Source: JALYTZ01 sp036559125
Lineage (GTDB): Bacteria > Vulcanimicrobiota > Vulcanimicrobiia > Vulcanimicrobiales > Vulcanimicrobiaceae
Direction of reading: 5' to 3'
DNA length: 17,815 nucleotides
Assembly: GCA_036559125.1 (NCBI GenBank)
Contig: DATBTT010000054.1
Span: forward strand, 1-17,815
The notes under the pieces are model-generated. The model had not been told where the DNA came from and did not search any database. It worked only from the letters and a program-made list of their open reading frames with translations. The position numbers and the translations under genes were made by a program. Below, piece after piece: positions 7,003 to 14,822 of this stretch; within the stretch, counting starts at the first letter, position 1; each line of letters begins with the position of its first letter.

Positions 7003-9135
7003 ATGATACGTCGTCCGTTGACAGCATGGATGCTGCTGGTCTTTGCCTGTCTATGCCCGGCATCGGCCGCTCCCTTCGAGCTAACGTTGGACACGGTTTT
7101 CGGCGTGCAACCGCCCTGGGGCTTGCAACCCTCAAAAATCGTTTGGGCTCCCGACGGCCGTTCGTTTCTTTACGAACTGCCCACGCAAGACCCATTCGCC
7201 GCGCTGGCCGTGCATCAGTACGACGTCGCGACACATGCCGATCGCATTTTGATCGACCCGGCCAAGTATGGAAAGCGCCCTGCGACTCCGACAGGTATGG
7301 CATTTTCGCCCGACGGCAAGCAACTCGCGTTCTCGGCCGGCGGCACGCTGTACACGCGCGATCTTGCCACCGATATCGATCGCAAGATCGCGGCCGGCGC
7401 CGGCGACGCGCAATGGTCGCCGAAAAGTGACGCCATTGCGTACGTCCGCGATTCCGACATCCACGTTGCATTTCTGGCGCCGGCGTTGCGACTGGCGCGC
7501 ATTACGACCGGCGGCCGCGCGAATGCGATTCTCAACGGCGAACTCGATTGGGTTTATCCGGAAGAATTGGGCACGGAGCACGGCTTCGCGTGGGCGCCCG
7601 ACGAAAAATCGATCGCCTACATGCGCATGGACGAGCGCCCGGTCACGGCGTTCCCGATCGTCGATTTTCTGCCCAACGATCAACGCGTGCGTTTCGAGCG
7701 TTATCCACTCGCGGGCGAAAAGAATCCGAAGGTATCGCTGCGCGTCGTAGACGTGCGCTCGCTACGCGACCGCCTGGTGTACGACGCCGCACCGAAGGAC
7801 GAATATCTGCCGTTTTTCGGCTGGCGCCCTAACAGCAACGATCTGGTTGCCGAATTGCTCGATCGGCGTCAACAACGGCTGCGCGTGATGGATTGGCAAG
7901 ATGCCGCGGGAGACGCGCGCGCTTTGTACGCGCAGAGCGATACCAAGTGGGTCGACGACGTTCCGCTACCGGCATGGCTGCCGGACGGAAGCTCCGTATG
8001 GCTGCTCGATAAAGGCGGCATGACGGGAGTTTTCGCGCGCGCGAAGCACGGCGGCATGCGTCGCCTTTCGGGCAATTATCACGTCAGCGGCATAGCCGGC
8101 GTCAACGCGAAAACCCGCACGGCCTATTTCGCGGCTGCATATCCAACCCGGCGCGACCGTTCTTTGCTCGCCGTCGCGCTCGACGGAGGCACGCCGAAGA
8201 ATCTGACTCCGCTCGCCGGGTCGCACGCGGTTTCGCTCGCCCCCGATTTTGCCACGTTTGCCGACACGTCGTCCGCGCTCGATTCGCCACCGCTCGAAAC
8301 GCTCGTCGACGTGAAGAGCGGGAAATTGGATGCGACGCTCGCACCCGCAAACGCGGAACTCGCCCAGGCGCTCTTACCGACCGGCTTGCTCGAAGTTCCC
8401 TCGAAATATGGCCCGTTGGACGCCTATATATTGAAGCCGCCGAATTTCGATCCGCACAAGCGCTATCCGGTAATCGTGTACGTGTACGGCGGACCGGCCG
8501 CCCCAACCACGGGCAACGCTTTCGGGTATCAGACCGAACTCTATCATCAGCTACTTGCGCGCAGGGGCTTCATCGTGTTCAGCCTCGACGGGCCCGCATC
8601 GCAACTCGACAGCGATGCGAACGTGCGCCTTCTGTATCATAATCTCGGTTCCGGTTCGCTGCTAGGCCAGAAATTGGGCGTCGGTTATTTGAAATCGCTG
8701 CCGTACGTGGACGGCAACCGCATCGGTATTTGGGGCTGGAGCTTTGGCGGATACGAGACCATCTACGCGCTCACCCACAGCGATTTGTTCAAGGCCGGCG
8801 CGGCGGTGGCGCCCGTCACGGATTGGCATCTCTACGACAGCATCTATACGGAGCGATACATGGGCCTGCCGGCGGACGATCCGAAGGCCTACGACGCCAG
8901 TTCCAACCTGACGGCGGCCGCCGATTTGCACGGCGACCTGGTGATAAGTCACGGGACCAGCGACGACAACGTCCACATGGCCAACACCGTATCGCTTTTG
9001 CAAGGCTTCATCGACGCGGACAAGACCAACGTCGACTTCTACGTATATCCGCGCCGCACGCACTCGATCGCGGGCGTGCCGCAACGCCGTTACCTCTTCG
9101 AACGCATGCTCGATTGGTGGACCACGCACTTATAG
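7003..9135 (+). CDS. Secreted dipeptidyl-peptidase IV-like S9B serine peptidase
   Basis: A 710-residue enzyme expected to release dipeptides, typically X-Pro or X-Ala, from peptide N-termini in the periplasm or outside. Residues 1-23 are a Sec signal peptide (MIRRPL, hydrophobic core, PASAA). The propeller domain has motifs WAPDGR, FSPDGK and WAPDEK. The DPP4 hallmark DWVYPEE is present; Glu187 and Glu188 correspond to the Glu pair that binds the substrate amino terminus. The hydrolase domain has GWSFGG (Ser580), HGTSDDNVH with catalytic Asp654, and His687 in YPRRTHSI, so the triad is complete and of DPP4 type, unlike the two S9 paralogs at 799-4843. The ribosome site is weak (GGTGAAG, 10 bases upstream). 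It diverges from the unknown minus-strand gene. The VIT-type transporter follows after 36 bases, in the same frame. Confidence 0.92.
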   Translation: MIRRPLTAWMLLVFACLCPASAAPFELTLDTVFGVQPPWGLQPSKIVWAPDGRSFLYELPTQDPFAALAVHQYDVATHADRILIDPAKYGKRPATPTGMAFSPDGKQLAFSAGGTLYTRDLATDIDRKIAAGAGDAQWSPKSDAIAYVRDSDIHVAFLAPALRLARITTGGRANAILNGELDWVYPEELGTEHGFAWAPDEKSIAYMRMDERPVTAFPIVDFLPNDQRVRFERYPLAGEKNPKVSLRVVDVRSLRDRLVYDAAPKDEYLPFFGWRPNSNDLVAELLDRRQQRLRVMDWQDAAGDARALYAQSDTKWVDDVPLPAWLPDGSSVWLLDKGGMTGVFARAKHGGMRRLSGNYHVSGIAGVNAKTRTAYFAAAYPTRRDRSLLAVALDGGTPKNLTPLAGSHAVSLAPDFATFADTSSALDSPPLETLVDVKSGKLDATLAPANAELAQALLPTGLLEVPSKYGPLDAYILKPPNFDPHKRYPVIVYVYGGPAAPTTGNAFGYQTELYHQLLARRGFIVFSLDGPASQLDSDANVRLLYHNLGSGSLLGQKLGVGYLKSLPYVDGNRIGIWGWSFGGYETIYALTHSDLFKAGAAVAPVTDWHLYDSIYTERYMGLPADDPKAYDASSNLTAAADLHGDLVISHGTSDDNVHMANTVSLLQGFIDADKTNVDFYVYPRRTHSIAGVPQRRYLFERMLDWWTTHL

Positions 9136-9171
9136 GTTGAGGCATACCTAAGTAGCGAGTTCGGCAGGGCT

Positions 9172-10026
9172 GTGGCTGTCGGAGTCACCAAGCACGTTTG
9201 GGTGAGCGAATCGCAAGTTCCCGGCATCGACCCGAAGCCGATTCCGGACTTCCCGGTGGTGGTCGATACGCCCGGCTGGCGGACGGTCAAACCGCGCATA
9301 CCGGATACTCCACAGCGGCGCACGCTCGAGAAGCAACGCAGCGTTCGCGAGATCGTCTTCGGCGCGAAGGACGGAATCCTAACGACGATGGGCGTGGTTA
9401 CCGGTGTCGGCGTCGCGAGTGACCGTTTCACCGTCGCGATGACGGGGCTGCTCGCATTACTCGCCGGTGCGCTTTCCATGGGCGTGGGAGAGTATCAAGG
9501 ATCCAAATCCGAGCGCGAGGTCGTTCAGGCCTCGATCGATATGGAGCGCGCGGAGATGGAGGCGAATCCGCAGGACGAGTTCGCCGAACAAGTCGCCTAC
9601 TACAAGCTCAAAGGTTTTAGTGCGGAAGAAGCCCACACGATCGTCACGCGGCTGTCGAAAAATCCGGAAATTTATTTGTACGAAATGATGCGCGACGAGT
9701 TCGGGATCGACCCGCGCGTGGCGGAATCGTCGGATTTGCTACCGTCGATCGCGATGGCCGTATCGTATGCGATCGGGTCGGTGCTGCCGATCTTTCCGTA
9801 TTTGTTACCGCTGCCTCCTCGCGCCACCGTCGCCACGAGCTTGATTCTAGCGCTCGTCGGACTTTTCGCAATCGGCGTCTTTGCGGCGCGCAACAGCAGC
9901 CGCAATCCCTGGCTGCGCGGCCTCGAAATCGTTATGTACGGGTCGGCCGTGTTCGCGATCTCGTTTGCGGCAGGGCATTTCATCCCGCCGCTGTTCGGCC
10001 ATCACCCGATCGGAATCGGCGGCTAG
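9172..10026 (+). CDS. VIT1/CCC1-family metal (Fe/Mn) transporter with long N-terminal extension
   Basis: A 284-residue membrane protein of the VIT family, whose members export iron or manganese from the cytoplasm. Five hydrophobic segments fit the family: about residues 60-82 (IVFGAKDGILTTMG), 85-107 (ending GVGEYQGSKSE), 187-210, 220-241 and 250-275. Between the second and third is the acidic, Met-containing cytoplasmic helix region (ERAEMEANPQDEFAEQ, then EIYLYEMMRDEF) that binds metal in characterised VIT proteins. Residues 1-55 are a non-membrane extension rich in Val and Pro that I do not recognise. The GTG at 9172 is the first possible start after the upstream stop, with only AGGG three bases before it, so a start further inside is possible. 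The gene faces the LuxR-type regulator tail to tail with 7 bases between stops. Confidence 0.83.
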   Translation: MAVGVTKHVWVSESQVPGIDPKPIPDFPVVVDTPGWRTVKPRIPDTPQRRTLEKQRSVREIVFGAKDGILTTMGVVTGVGVASDRFTVAMTGLLALLAGALSMGVGEYQGSKSEREVVQASIDMERAEMEANPQDEFAEQVAYYKLKGFSAEEAHTIVTRLSKNPEIYLYEMMRDEFGIDPRVAESSDLLPSIAMAVSYAIGSVLPIFPYLLPLPPRATVATSLILALVGLFAIGVFAARNSSRNPWLRGLEIVMYGSAVFAISFAAGHFIPPLFGHHPIGIGG

Positions 10027-10033
10027 ACCGCAG

Positions 10034-10651
10034 CTAGCACGACTCGGTCTTGCGGGCGGCGCGTTCGCGGGGCGCGGGTGCATGCACGTCGGAGTCCCAG
10101 CCTAGGACTTTTGCAAGCATATCGGCGCGGTTCTTCGCGCCGGTTTTCGTTAACAGGTGTTTGAAGTAGTCGGAGACGGTGGACTCGGAGATATTCAACT
10201 CCTCGGCTATGTCCGCTCCGCTCGCGCCGCCGAGAATTAGCGTCAATACTTGGCGTTCGCGCCGGGTCAACGAATAGCGGTGCGCCGTTTGCGCGAGATC
10301 CTCGCGCGATTTGTGATGCTCGATATAGACGGCAATGTAGCACCCGCCTTGCCCGTCGAGCCGGCCGACGCGAAGCACGACGTCGGGCAAGGGCGTGACG
10401 ACTTGCTCGACGGCTTCGCCGGATTTCCACGACTGAACGATGGAGCGGACCGCCGCCTCGATCGGAAGCGGAAGACGCGAGATGCGCTGCTGCGGAAAAT
10501 TCATCAAACCGGCGATTACGGAGGTTGCATCCGGCTCCGCGAATGCGATTCCGTAACTCTCGTCGAGCAGGATGAGGCGTGGCTTCGCCCGCTTCTTGAT
10601 AAGCTCCAAGAGCGAATCGCTTACGTTCTGGCGTCCTTGCCAGCTCTGCAT
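10034..10651 (-). CDS. Orphan LuxR-type transcriptional regulator with PAS-like N-terminal domain
   Basis: A 205-residue DNA-binding regulator. The C-terminal LuxR/FixJ HTH (residues about 134-195) is clear: YSLTRRERQVL, ASGADIAEELNIS, ESTVSDYFKHLLTKTGAKNR. The N-terminal ~125 residues (RLILLDESYGIAFAE ... VVLRVGRLDGQGGCYIAVYIE) look like a PAS-type sensor fold; there is no phosphoreceiver domain with conserved Asp residues, so it is not a classical two-component regulator. The start at 10651 is chosen because AGGAGG (complement of 10656-10661) lies 4 bases upstream; a longer frame up to 10744 would lack such a site. The C-terminal tail is basic. The signal and target genes are unknown. The neighbours are the metal transporter on one side and the VanZ-like gene upstream, 174 bases away. 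Confidence 0.87.
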   Translation of the reverse strand: MQSWQGRQNVSDSLLELIKKRAKPRLILLDESYGIAFAEPDATSVIAGLMNFPQQRISRLPLPIEAAVRSIVQSWKSGEAVEQVVTPLPDVVLRVGRLDGQGGCYIAVYIEHHKSREDLAQTAHRYSLTRRERQVLTLILGGASGADIAEELNISESTVSDYFKHLLTKTGAKNRADMLAKVLGWDSDVHAPAPRERAARKTESC

Positions 10652-10655
10652 GTTG

Positions 10656-10661
10656 CCTCCT
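10656..10661 (-). promoter_or_regulatory. Strong Shine-Dalgarno site fixing the LuxR-type regulator start
   Basis: The minus strand reads AGGAGG four bases before the ATG at 10651. It is the best ribosome site in the window and argues against the longer frame beginning at 10744. Confidence 0.75.
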
Positions 10662-10805
10662 ACACGAACACCCGATGGCATGAATCCAGGGCCCCTTTTG
10701 AAGTGCCTCAGCGTTCTTATCGGCAAAAACAACTGAAACCGCACGTTTGGTTGGTTAGTAGACTAGGACCCGTTCGGTTATGGCTTTATACCCCACTCTC
10801 CTCGG

Positions 10806-10880
10806 CATAAAATGGGCCAAATTCCTCAATCTTGATGCTCCATAGGGTGAACGACTCTATCAATCTTCCCTATTTGGCCC
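10806..10880 (-). terminator. Nested inverted repeat across the VanZ-like stop codon, possible terminator or mRNA 3' structure
   Basis: The minus strand has GGGCCAAAT (complement of 10872-10880) and its perfect 9-base partner ATTTGGCCC (complement of 10814-10822). They are separated by 49 bases that contain an inner pair TTGAT/ATCAA (10859-10863 with 10832-10836). The outer arm is followed by ATTTTATG, a short U-rich tail. The stop codon (10826-10828) sits inside the loop. The large loop and weak tail make this an atypical intrinsic terminator; it could also be a chance repeat. Confidence 0.35.
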
Positions 10881-11275
10881 AATTTACGTGCCACGACGCG
10901 GGACCAGCCTGCGTGCGCGTAGCCTCCTATGAGGCCGCCCACAAAGCCCATCATGGTATCGGCCAGGTTCCAGCGGAGGCCTTCGTGGGATCCGACGATA
11001 GCTTGGCCTACTTCTATAGCCGCGCTGTACAGCGCAATCGTCCAGCCGATCCGGAAGGCCGCTGCCGCCGTGACGGCGTTTTGGAGCCGGGCGAGGAGGA
11101 ACGCGACGACGGCGAACGCGCCGATGCTATACGCCTTGCGCAGGAGCACGTGCCACGATAACAGATGGGGCGAGGTCAACTCTTCGAAGCTTCCGCTCAG
11201 TGAGAGCGCGAAAAGGACCGTGGCGACGGCCAGCAGCCAAAGCAACTTGGCTCGATCACCGCGGGAGTGTTTCAT
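10826..11275 (-). CDS. Small VanZ-like integral membrane protein
   Basis: A 149-residue protein with hydrophobic segments at about residues 10-28, 47-68, 74-95 and 113-132. The family signature is in the third and fourth segments: an acidic-Gln motif (IEVGQAIVG) followed by R-W-N-L-A-D and a Gly-rich helix (MMGFVGGLIGG), which matches the ExxQ ... D ... G pattern of VanZ-like proteins. VanZ gives low-level teicoplanin resistance in enterococci, but most family members have no known role, often in cell-envelope contexts. A longer frame reaches 11455, but its extra 60 residues are not membrane-like and overlap the divergent glycosyltransferase start. The ATG at 11275 sits just downstream of a perfect TATAAT, so the mRNA may be leaderless. 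The gene is divergent from the glycosyltransferase operon. Confidence 0.75.
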   Translation of the reverse strand: MKHSRGDRAKLLWLLAVATVLFALSLSGSFEELTSPHLLSWHVLLRKAYSIGAFAVVAFLLARLQNAVTAAAAFRIGWTIALYSAAIEVGQAIVGSHEGLRWNLADTMMGFVGGLIGGYAHAGWSRVVARKLGQIGKIDRVVHPMEHQD

Positions 11276-11282
11276 CCCGGCG

Positions 11283-11288
11283 ATTATA
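11283..11288 (-). promoter_or_regulatory. Perfect -10 box (TATAAT) for the VanZ-like gene, possible leaderless start
   Basis: On the minus strand TATAAT ends seven bases before the A of the ATG at 11275, so the expected transcription start falls at or within a base or two of the start codon. No good -35 hexamer is visible 16-18 bases upstream. There is no proper ribosome site before the ATG, only GGG directly next to it, which fits a leaderless transcript. Confidence 0.45.
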
Positions 11289-11409
11289 ACGCAGGCACGT
11301 TTATGCCGATATGAGTACTTTGCCAATCCGCTCATGGTTCGAATGGGCCTCATAAAACGGTCTACGTAGGCCGCATCGTTATCCTCACGCGCGAAATGCT
11401 TGCTAGCCG

Positions 11410-11415
11410 TATACT
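11410..11415 (+). promoter_or_regulatory. Candidate -10 box (TATACT) for the glycosyltransferase operon
   Basis: TATACT lies 24 bases before the ATG at 11440, in the 164-base divergent region shared with the VanZ-like gene. No convincing -35 hexamer is seen at the right distance. The rest of this region shows nothing else I can name. Confidence 0.3.
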
Positions 11416-11439
11416 TTAGAGCACCGTGAACGAGAACAG

Positions 11440-12573
11440 ATGCCGGTCCTAGCAACCACTGAATTCCCGCCTCCGGGTTACGGCGGAATCGAGCGGTACA
11501 TGGTGCGCCTTGCCGGCGAGATCGCCGCGGCGGGGCATCCGTTGACGGTCGTCGCTCCGAAAATGCCGGGATGGCAACAATTCGACGCGTCGCTCCCGTA
11601 TCGCGTCATCCGCTTCGCCTTTCCGGGCCACGCCAAGCCCGAACCGCTCGCGGTGTGGGCCTATCGTGTCCGCCAGGGCGTGGTCGCGGCGCACCGCGAT
11701 ATGCCGGATACGTGCACCATCGCGTCGTCGTGGCTGCGCAGCGGTCTTGCGTGCGCAACCCTTCCGAAATCGATTCGCGGACCGTTGGCGATCGTCGCGC
11801 ACGGTTCGGAGATACTCTCGCAGCAATCCTTCGTGCGTAAGCGCATGATGCGGGCGGTATTTGCGCGAGCCGACGTCGCCGCGGCGAACAGTGGATACAC
11901 CGCCAGGCTCCTGGCGCAAGCGCAAATCCCCGCCCGCGTCGTGCTCGCGCGCTGCGGCATCGATCCAGCTCCGATGGTCCGCGCTGCGGCTGCAAACCCG
12001 ACCGTGCTCTCCGTGGGCCGCTTGGTGCGGCGCAAGGGCTTCGACATGATGATCGAAGCGCTTCCGCTACTGTTGCGCAGATTCCCAACCCTGCGATACG
12101 AAATCGTCGGCGTCGGACCGGACGTAGCCGCGTTCCAAAATCGCGTGCGCGAGTTGGACTTGCAGCGGAACGTTGCGTTTTTGGGCGATATCACCGACGA
12201 AGAGTTGCAGCAAGCATACTCCCGCGCATGGTGCTTCGCGCTGCCCACTCGCCGAGTCGGTGCGGGCGATGTCGAGGGATTCGGTATCGTCTATTTGGAG
12301 GCGGCGATGGCGGGGCTCGCGGCGGTGGGCGGCCTAGATTCGGGTGCCGAGGACGCGATCGCCGACGGCAAATCCGGCCTGCTCGTAGACGGCAAGGACG
12401 CTAACGCTATCGCATCGGCGGTTGGCTACCTGCTCGCCGATCCGGATCGTTCGCGCGCCATGGGTGACTTCGGGCGCAATCGCGCTCTCGACGAATTCGC
12501 ATGGCGCATCGGGGCGGAAAACGTCATGCGCGCGTTAGGGCGCGCACCGCGCGCGGCAGCATGCTCCGCGTAG
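11440..12573 (+). CDS. GT4-family glycosyltransferase, first gene of the polysaccharide operon
   Basis: A 377-residue GT-B retaining glycosyltransferase, cytoplasmic or peripheral to the membrane, that transfers a sugar from a nucleotide donor. The N-terminal domain starts with FPPPGYGGIERYM, the acceptor-side Gly-rich loop of GT4 enzymes. The C-terminal donor domain begins near VLSVGRLVRRKGFD and contains the EX7E signature EGFGIVYLE (Glu279 and Glu287). Length is normal. Donor and acceptor cannot be inferred. The ribosome site is weak (GAGAAC). Its 3' end overlaps the next gene by 13 bases, so translation is probably coupled. The acidic loop before EX7E (VGAGDVEG) suits this family. Confidence 0.9.
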   Translation: MPVLATTEFPPPGYGGIERYMVRLAGEIAAAGHPLTVVAPKMPGWQQFDASLPYRVIRFAFPGHAKPEPLAVWAYRVRQGVVAAHRDMPDTCTIASSWLRSGLACATLPKSIRGPLAIVAHGSEILSQQSFVRKRMMRAVFARADVAAANSGYTARLLAQAQIPARVVLARCGIDPAPMVRAAAANPTVLSVGRLVRRKGFDMMIEALPLLLRRFPTLRYEIVGVGPDVAAFQNRVRELDLQRNVAFLGDITDEELQQAYSRAWCFALPTRRVGAGDVEGFGIVYLEAAMAGLAAVGGLDSGAEDAIADGKSGLLVDGKDANAIASAVGYLLADPDRSRAMGDFGRNRALDEFAWRIGAENVMRALGRAPRAAACSA

Positions 12574-13691
12574 CGTTTATCGATCAGACCGGCGCGCAGG
12601 CCGGCGGCGCCCAAGAGAGCTTCGCGCTGTTGCTCGCGCACTTGCCGTCGTTCATCGAACCGCGCGTGGTCGTTTTCCAAGATGGCGACTATGCCGCGCG
12701 GCTACGCGCACTAGGTATCGACCTCACCGTGTTCCCGGTATCGGAATCGTTTCGCGATTCGAAACGCGAGGCCGCCGCAATAGGCGGAATGCTGTCGATG
12801 CCGGCGGCCATCGTGCGTTTGGCTTCGTGGTTGCGCCGCGAGCGCATGGACGCCGTCTACACGCACACGATAAAGGCGCATTTCCTCGGCGCTCCGGCGG
12901 CTCGTCTGGCGGGCAAGCCGTGCGTGATGCACCTGCGCGACATACTGGAGGGGCGTGCCAAGAGCGCGCTGCGACTGGTGGCGCTCGCGTGCGCGCCGGA
13001 ACGCATCGCGATATCTAAAGCGGTCGCGCAGGCGTATGCGCTGCGGTCGACGAGCGTGGTGGTCAACCCGCTCGATCTGCGCGATTATCTCCAATTGCCG
13101 TCGCGCCATGCGGCCCGAGAATTGCTGGGCATTCCCGACGACGGGCTTCCGGTCGTCGGTATCGTCGGGCGTATCAATCGCTGGAAGGGCCACGATCGCT
13201 ACTTACGCATCGCGGCGCACGTTCGCGAACGGGTCGATGCGCGCTTCGCGATAGTCGGTGCGCCGATCTTCCGCGATGCCGATTTCGTCGCCGAGTTAGA
13301 AGAATCGTGCGATAGTTTGGGCTTGCGCGATCGCGTAACGTTCGTTCCGTGGACGCGCGACATGAAAGCCGTATACGCCGCGCTCGACGTTCATTGCAAT
13401 TGCTCCACGCGTGAACCGTTCGGACGCACGATCGTCGAGGCGGCCGTTGCCGGCGTGCCGACGGTCTGCTTTAGCGACGCAGGGGCGACCGACGTCTTGA
13501 CCGACGGACGCGACGCGTGCATCGTCGCAGCCGGCGACGAAAATGCTTTTGCGATCGCATTGACCGGCTTGCTGGAAGACTCGCGGCTGATGGCGACCGT
13601 GAGCGAAGGCGCGCGCGGGCTTGCCGCGGTTTTCGAACCGGCGGGTCATGCATTGCAAGTCGCCGAGATCCTCAGAAAGGCTGCCGCATGA
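12561..13691 (+). CDS. GT4-family glycosyltransferase, second gene
   Basis: A 376-residue GT-B glycosyltransferase. The ATG at 12561, inside the end of the previous gene, is preferred to an upstream start at 12501 because the protein then begins with the typical first strand LRVAFIDQ and the Gly-rich loop GAQAGGAQES. The donor domain begins at VVGIVGRINRWKGHD, and the EX7E motif is EPFGRTIVE (Glu285 and Glu293), followed by AGVPTV, typical of GT4. There is no clear ribosome site, which fits coupled translation from the upstream gene. It ends in an ATGA overlap with the third glycosyltransferase. It is clearly a different paralog from its neighbours, so each probably adds a different sugar or linkage. 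Confidence 0.9.
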   Translation: MLRVAFIDQTGAQAGGAQESFALLLAHLPSFIEPRVVVFQDGDYAARLRALGIDLTVFPVSESFRDSKREAAAIGGMLSMPAAIVRLASWLRRERMDAVYTHTIKAHFLGAPAARLAGKPCVMHLRDILEGRAKSALRLVALACAPERIAISKAVAQAYALRSTSVVVNPLDLRDYLQLPSRHAARELLGIPDDGLPVVGIVGRINRWKGHDRYLRIAAHVRERVDARFAIVGAPIFRDADFVAELEESCDSLGLRDRVTFVPWTRDMKAVYAALDVHCNCSTREPFGRTIVEAAVAGVPTVCFSDAGATDVLTDGRDACIVAAGDENAFAIALTGLLEDSRLMATVSEGARGLAAVFEPAGHALQVAEILRKAAA

Positions 13692-14821
13692 CCGCGAAAA
13701 AACCCCGGGTCGCTATCGTCTCGGATCCGCTCGTGCAGCGCGGCGGGGCCGAACGCGTCGTCGAAACGATCGCCGAGATCTACCCGGACGCGCCCATCTT
13801 CGCGATTCTCTACAGCGAAAAAACCGGGCCGGCGTCGCTCAAGGATCGCATCGTCGAATCACCGCTTGGGCGTATCCCCGGCGCCGCCTCCAAACATCGT
13901 TGGTTCCTGCCGTTTTACGCCGCAGCCGTGGAGAGTTTCGATCTCTCCGAGTACGACGTCATCATTTCATCGCACCACACGGCGGCGAAGGGTTTGTTGC
14001 GGCATTCCAACCAGCGGCATATCTGTTACTGCCACACGCCGATGCGCGCGCTGTGGGAACGTCCGCACGAGGAGTTGCGCACGATCCCGGCGCCCTTGCG
14101 CGGCATGGGTGCCGCGCTGATGCGTAATCTGCGCGTGTGGGATCTAGCCGCTGCCTCGCACGTGGATCAGTTCGTGGCGAACAGCGAAGTGACGCGCACG
14201 CGCATCACCAAGCACTACGGGCGCTTCAGTACGCTGCTCTACCCGCCTATCGACGTCGATCGCTTTACGCCGGCCGCCGTGCCGGTTGGCGATTACTACC
14301 TGGTCGCATCGCGCAACGTTCCGTACAAACGTATCGATATCGCGGTAGCGGCGGCCGCGCAGGCGCATCGCAAGCTCGTCATCGTGGGCTGCAAAGGAGA
14401 CGCCCCCGAGTTGAACGGGCCGCACGTGCAGCACTACGGTCACGTGAGCGACGACCGGCTTCTGGAACTGATGCGCGGCGCGCGAGCGCTGCTCTTTCCG
14501 GGTTTCGAAGATTTCGGAATGACGCCCGTGGAGATGATGGCATGCGGCCGGCCCGTCATCGCCTACGGAAAAGGCGGCGCTCTGGAGACGGTTGTTGACG
14601 GCGTGACGGGGGTATTGGTTGCGGAGCAATCGGCGAGAGCGTTCGCCGACGGGATGCACCGGTTCGAACGGCTGCGTTTCGAAAGCGATACGATTCGCCG
14701 CCACGCAGAACGGTTCTCCAAGCAGCGCTTTATGCAAGCGTTCAAAGAGATCGTGGACGGCGACCCGATGGAGCAACAAGCATCGGCGCTCGACCCCGTT
14801 TTGACTGGATTGTTGCGTTAG
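13688..14821 (+). CDS. GT4-family glycosyltransferase (WbaZ/mannosyltransferase-like), third gene
   Basis: A 377-residue GT-B enzyme. The start at 13688 shares ATGA with the previous stop and has AAAGG seven bases upstream; a longer frame from 13517 lies inside the preceding gene and is rejected. The N-terminal part has DPLVQRGGAERV, and the motif CYCHTPMRALWE resembles the C-H-T-P-x-R-x-x-W segment of WbaZ-like mannosyltransferases of O-antigen and exopolysaccharide clusters. The donor domain carries the EX7E motif EDFGMTPVE (Glu274 and Glu282) followed by MMACGRPVIAYGKGG. Sugar specificity is inferred from resemblance only. The gene is followed after one base by the c-di-GMP enzyme. Confidence 0.9.
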   Translation: MTAKKPRVAIVSDPLVQRGGAERVVETIAEIYPDAPIFAILYSEKTGPASLKDRIVESPLGRIPGAASKHRWFLPFYAAAVESFDLSEYDVIISSHHTAAKGLLRHSNQRHICYCHTPMRALWERPHEELRTIPAPLRGMGAALMRNLRVWDLAAASHVDQFVANSEVTRTRITKHYGRFSTLLYPPIDVDRFTPAAVPVGDYYLVASRNVPYKRIDIAVAAAAQAHRKLVIVGCKGDAPELNGPHVQHYGHVSDDRLLELMRGARALLFPGFEDFGMTPVEMMACGRPVIAYGKGGALETVVDGVTGVLVAEQSARAFADGMHRFERLRFESDTIRRHAERFSKQRFMQAFKEIVDGDPMEQQASALDPVLTGLLR

Positions 14822-14822
14822 C

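Noticed and set aside
11276..11455. A 60-residue N-terminal extension of the VanZ-like protein.
   Set aside because: The extension has no membrane character and overlaps the divergent glycosyltransferase start. The -10 box lies between it and the preferred ATG.
13517..13687. A 57-residue N-terminal extension of the third glycosyltransferase.
   Set aside because: It lies inside the upstream glycosyltransferase, is Arg-rich, and would precede the normal GT4 first strand. The ATGA overlap start at 13688 fits better.
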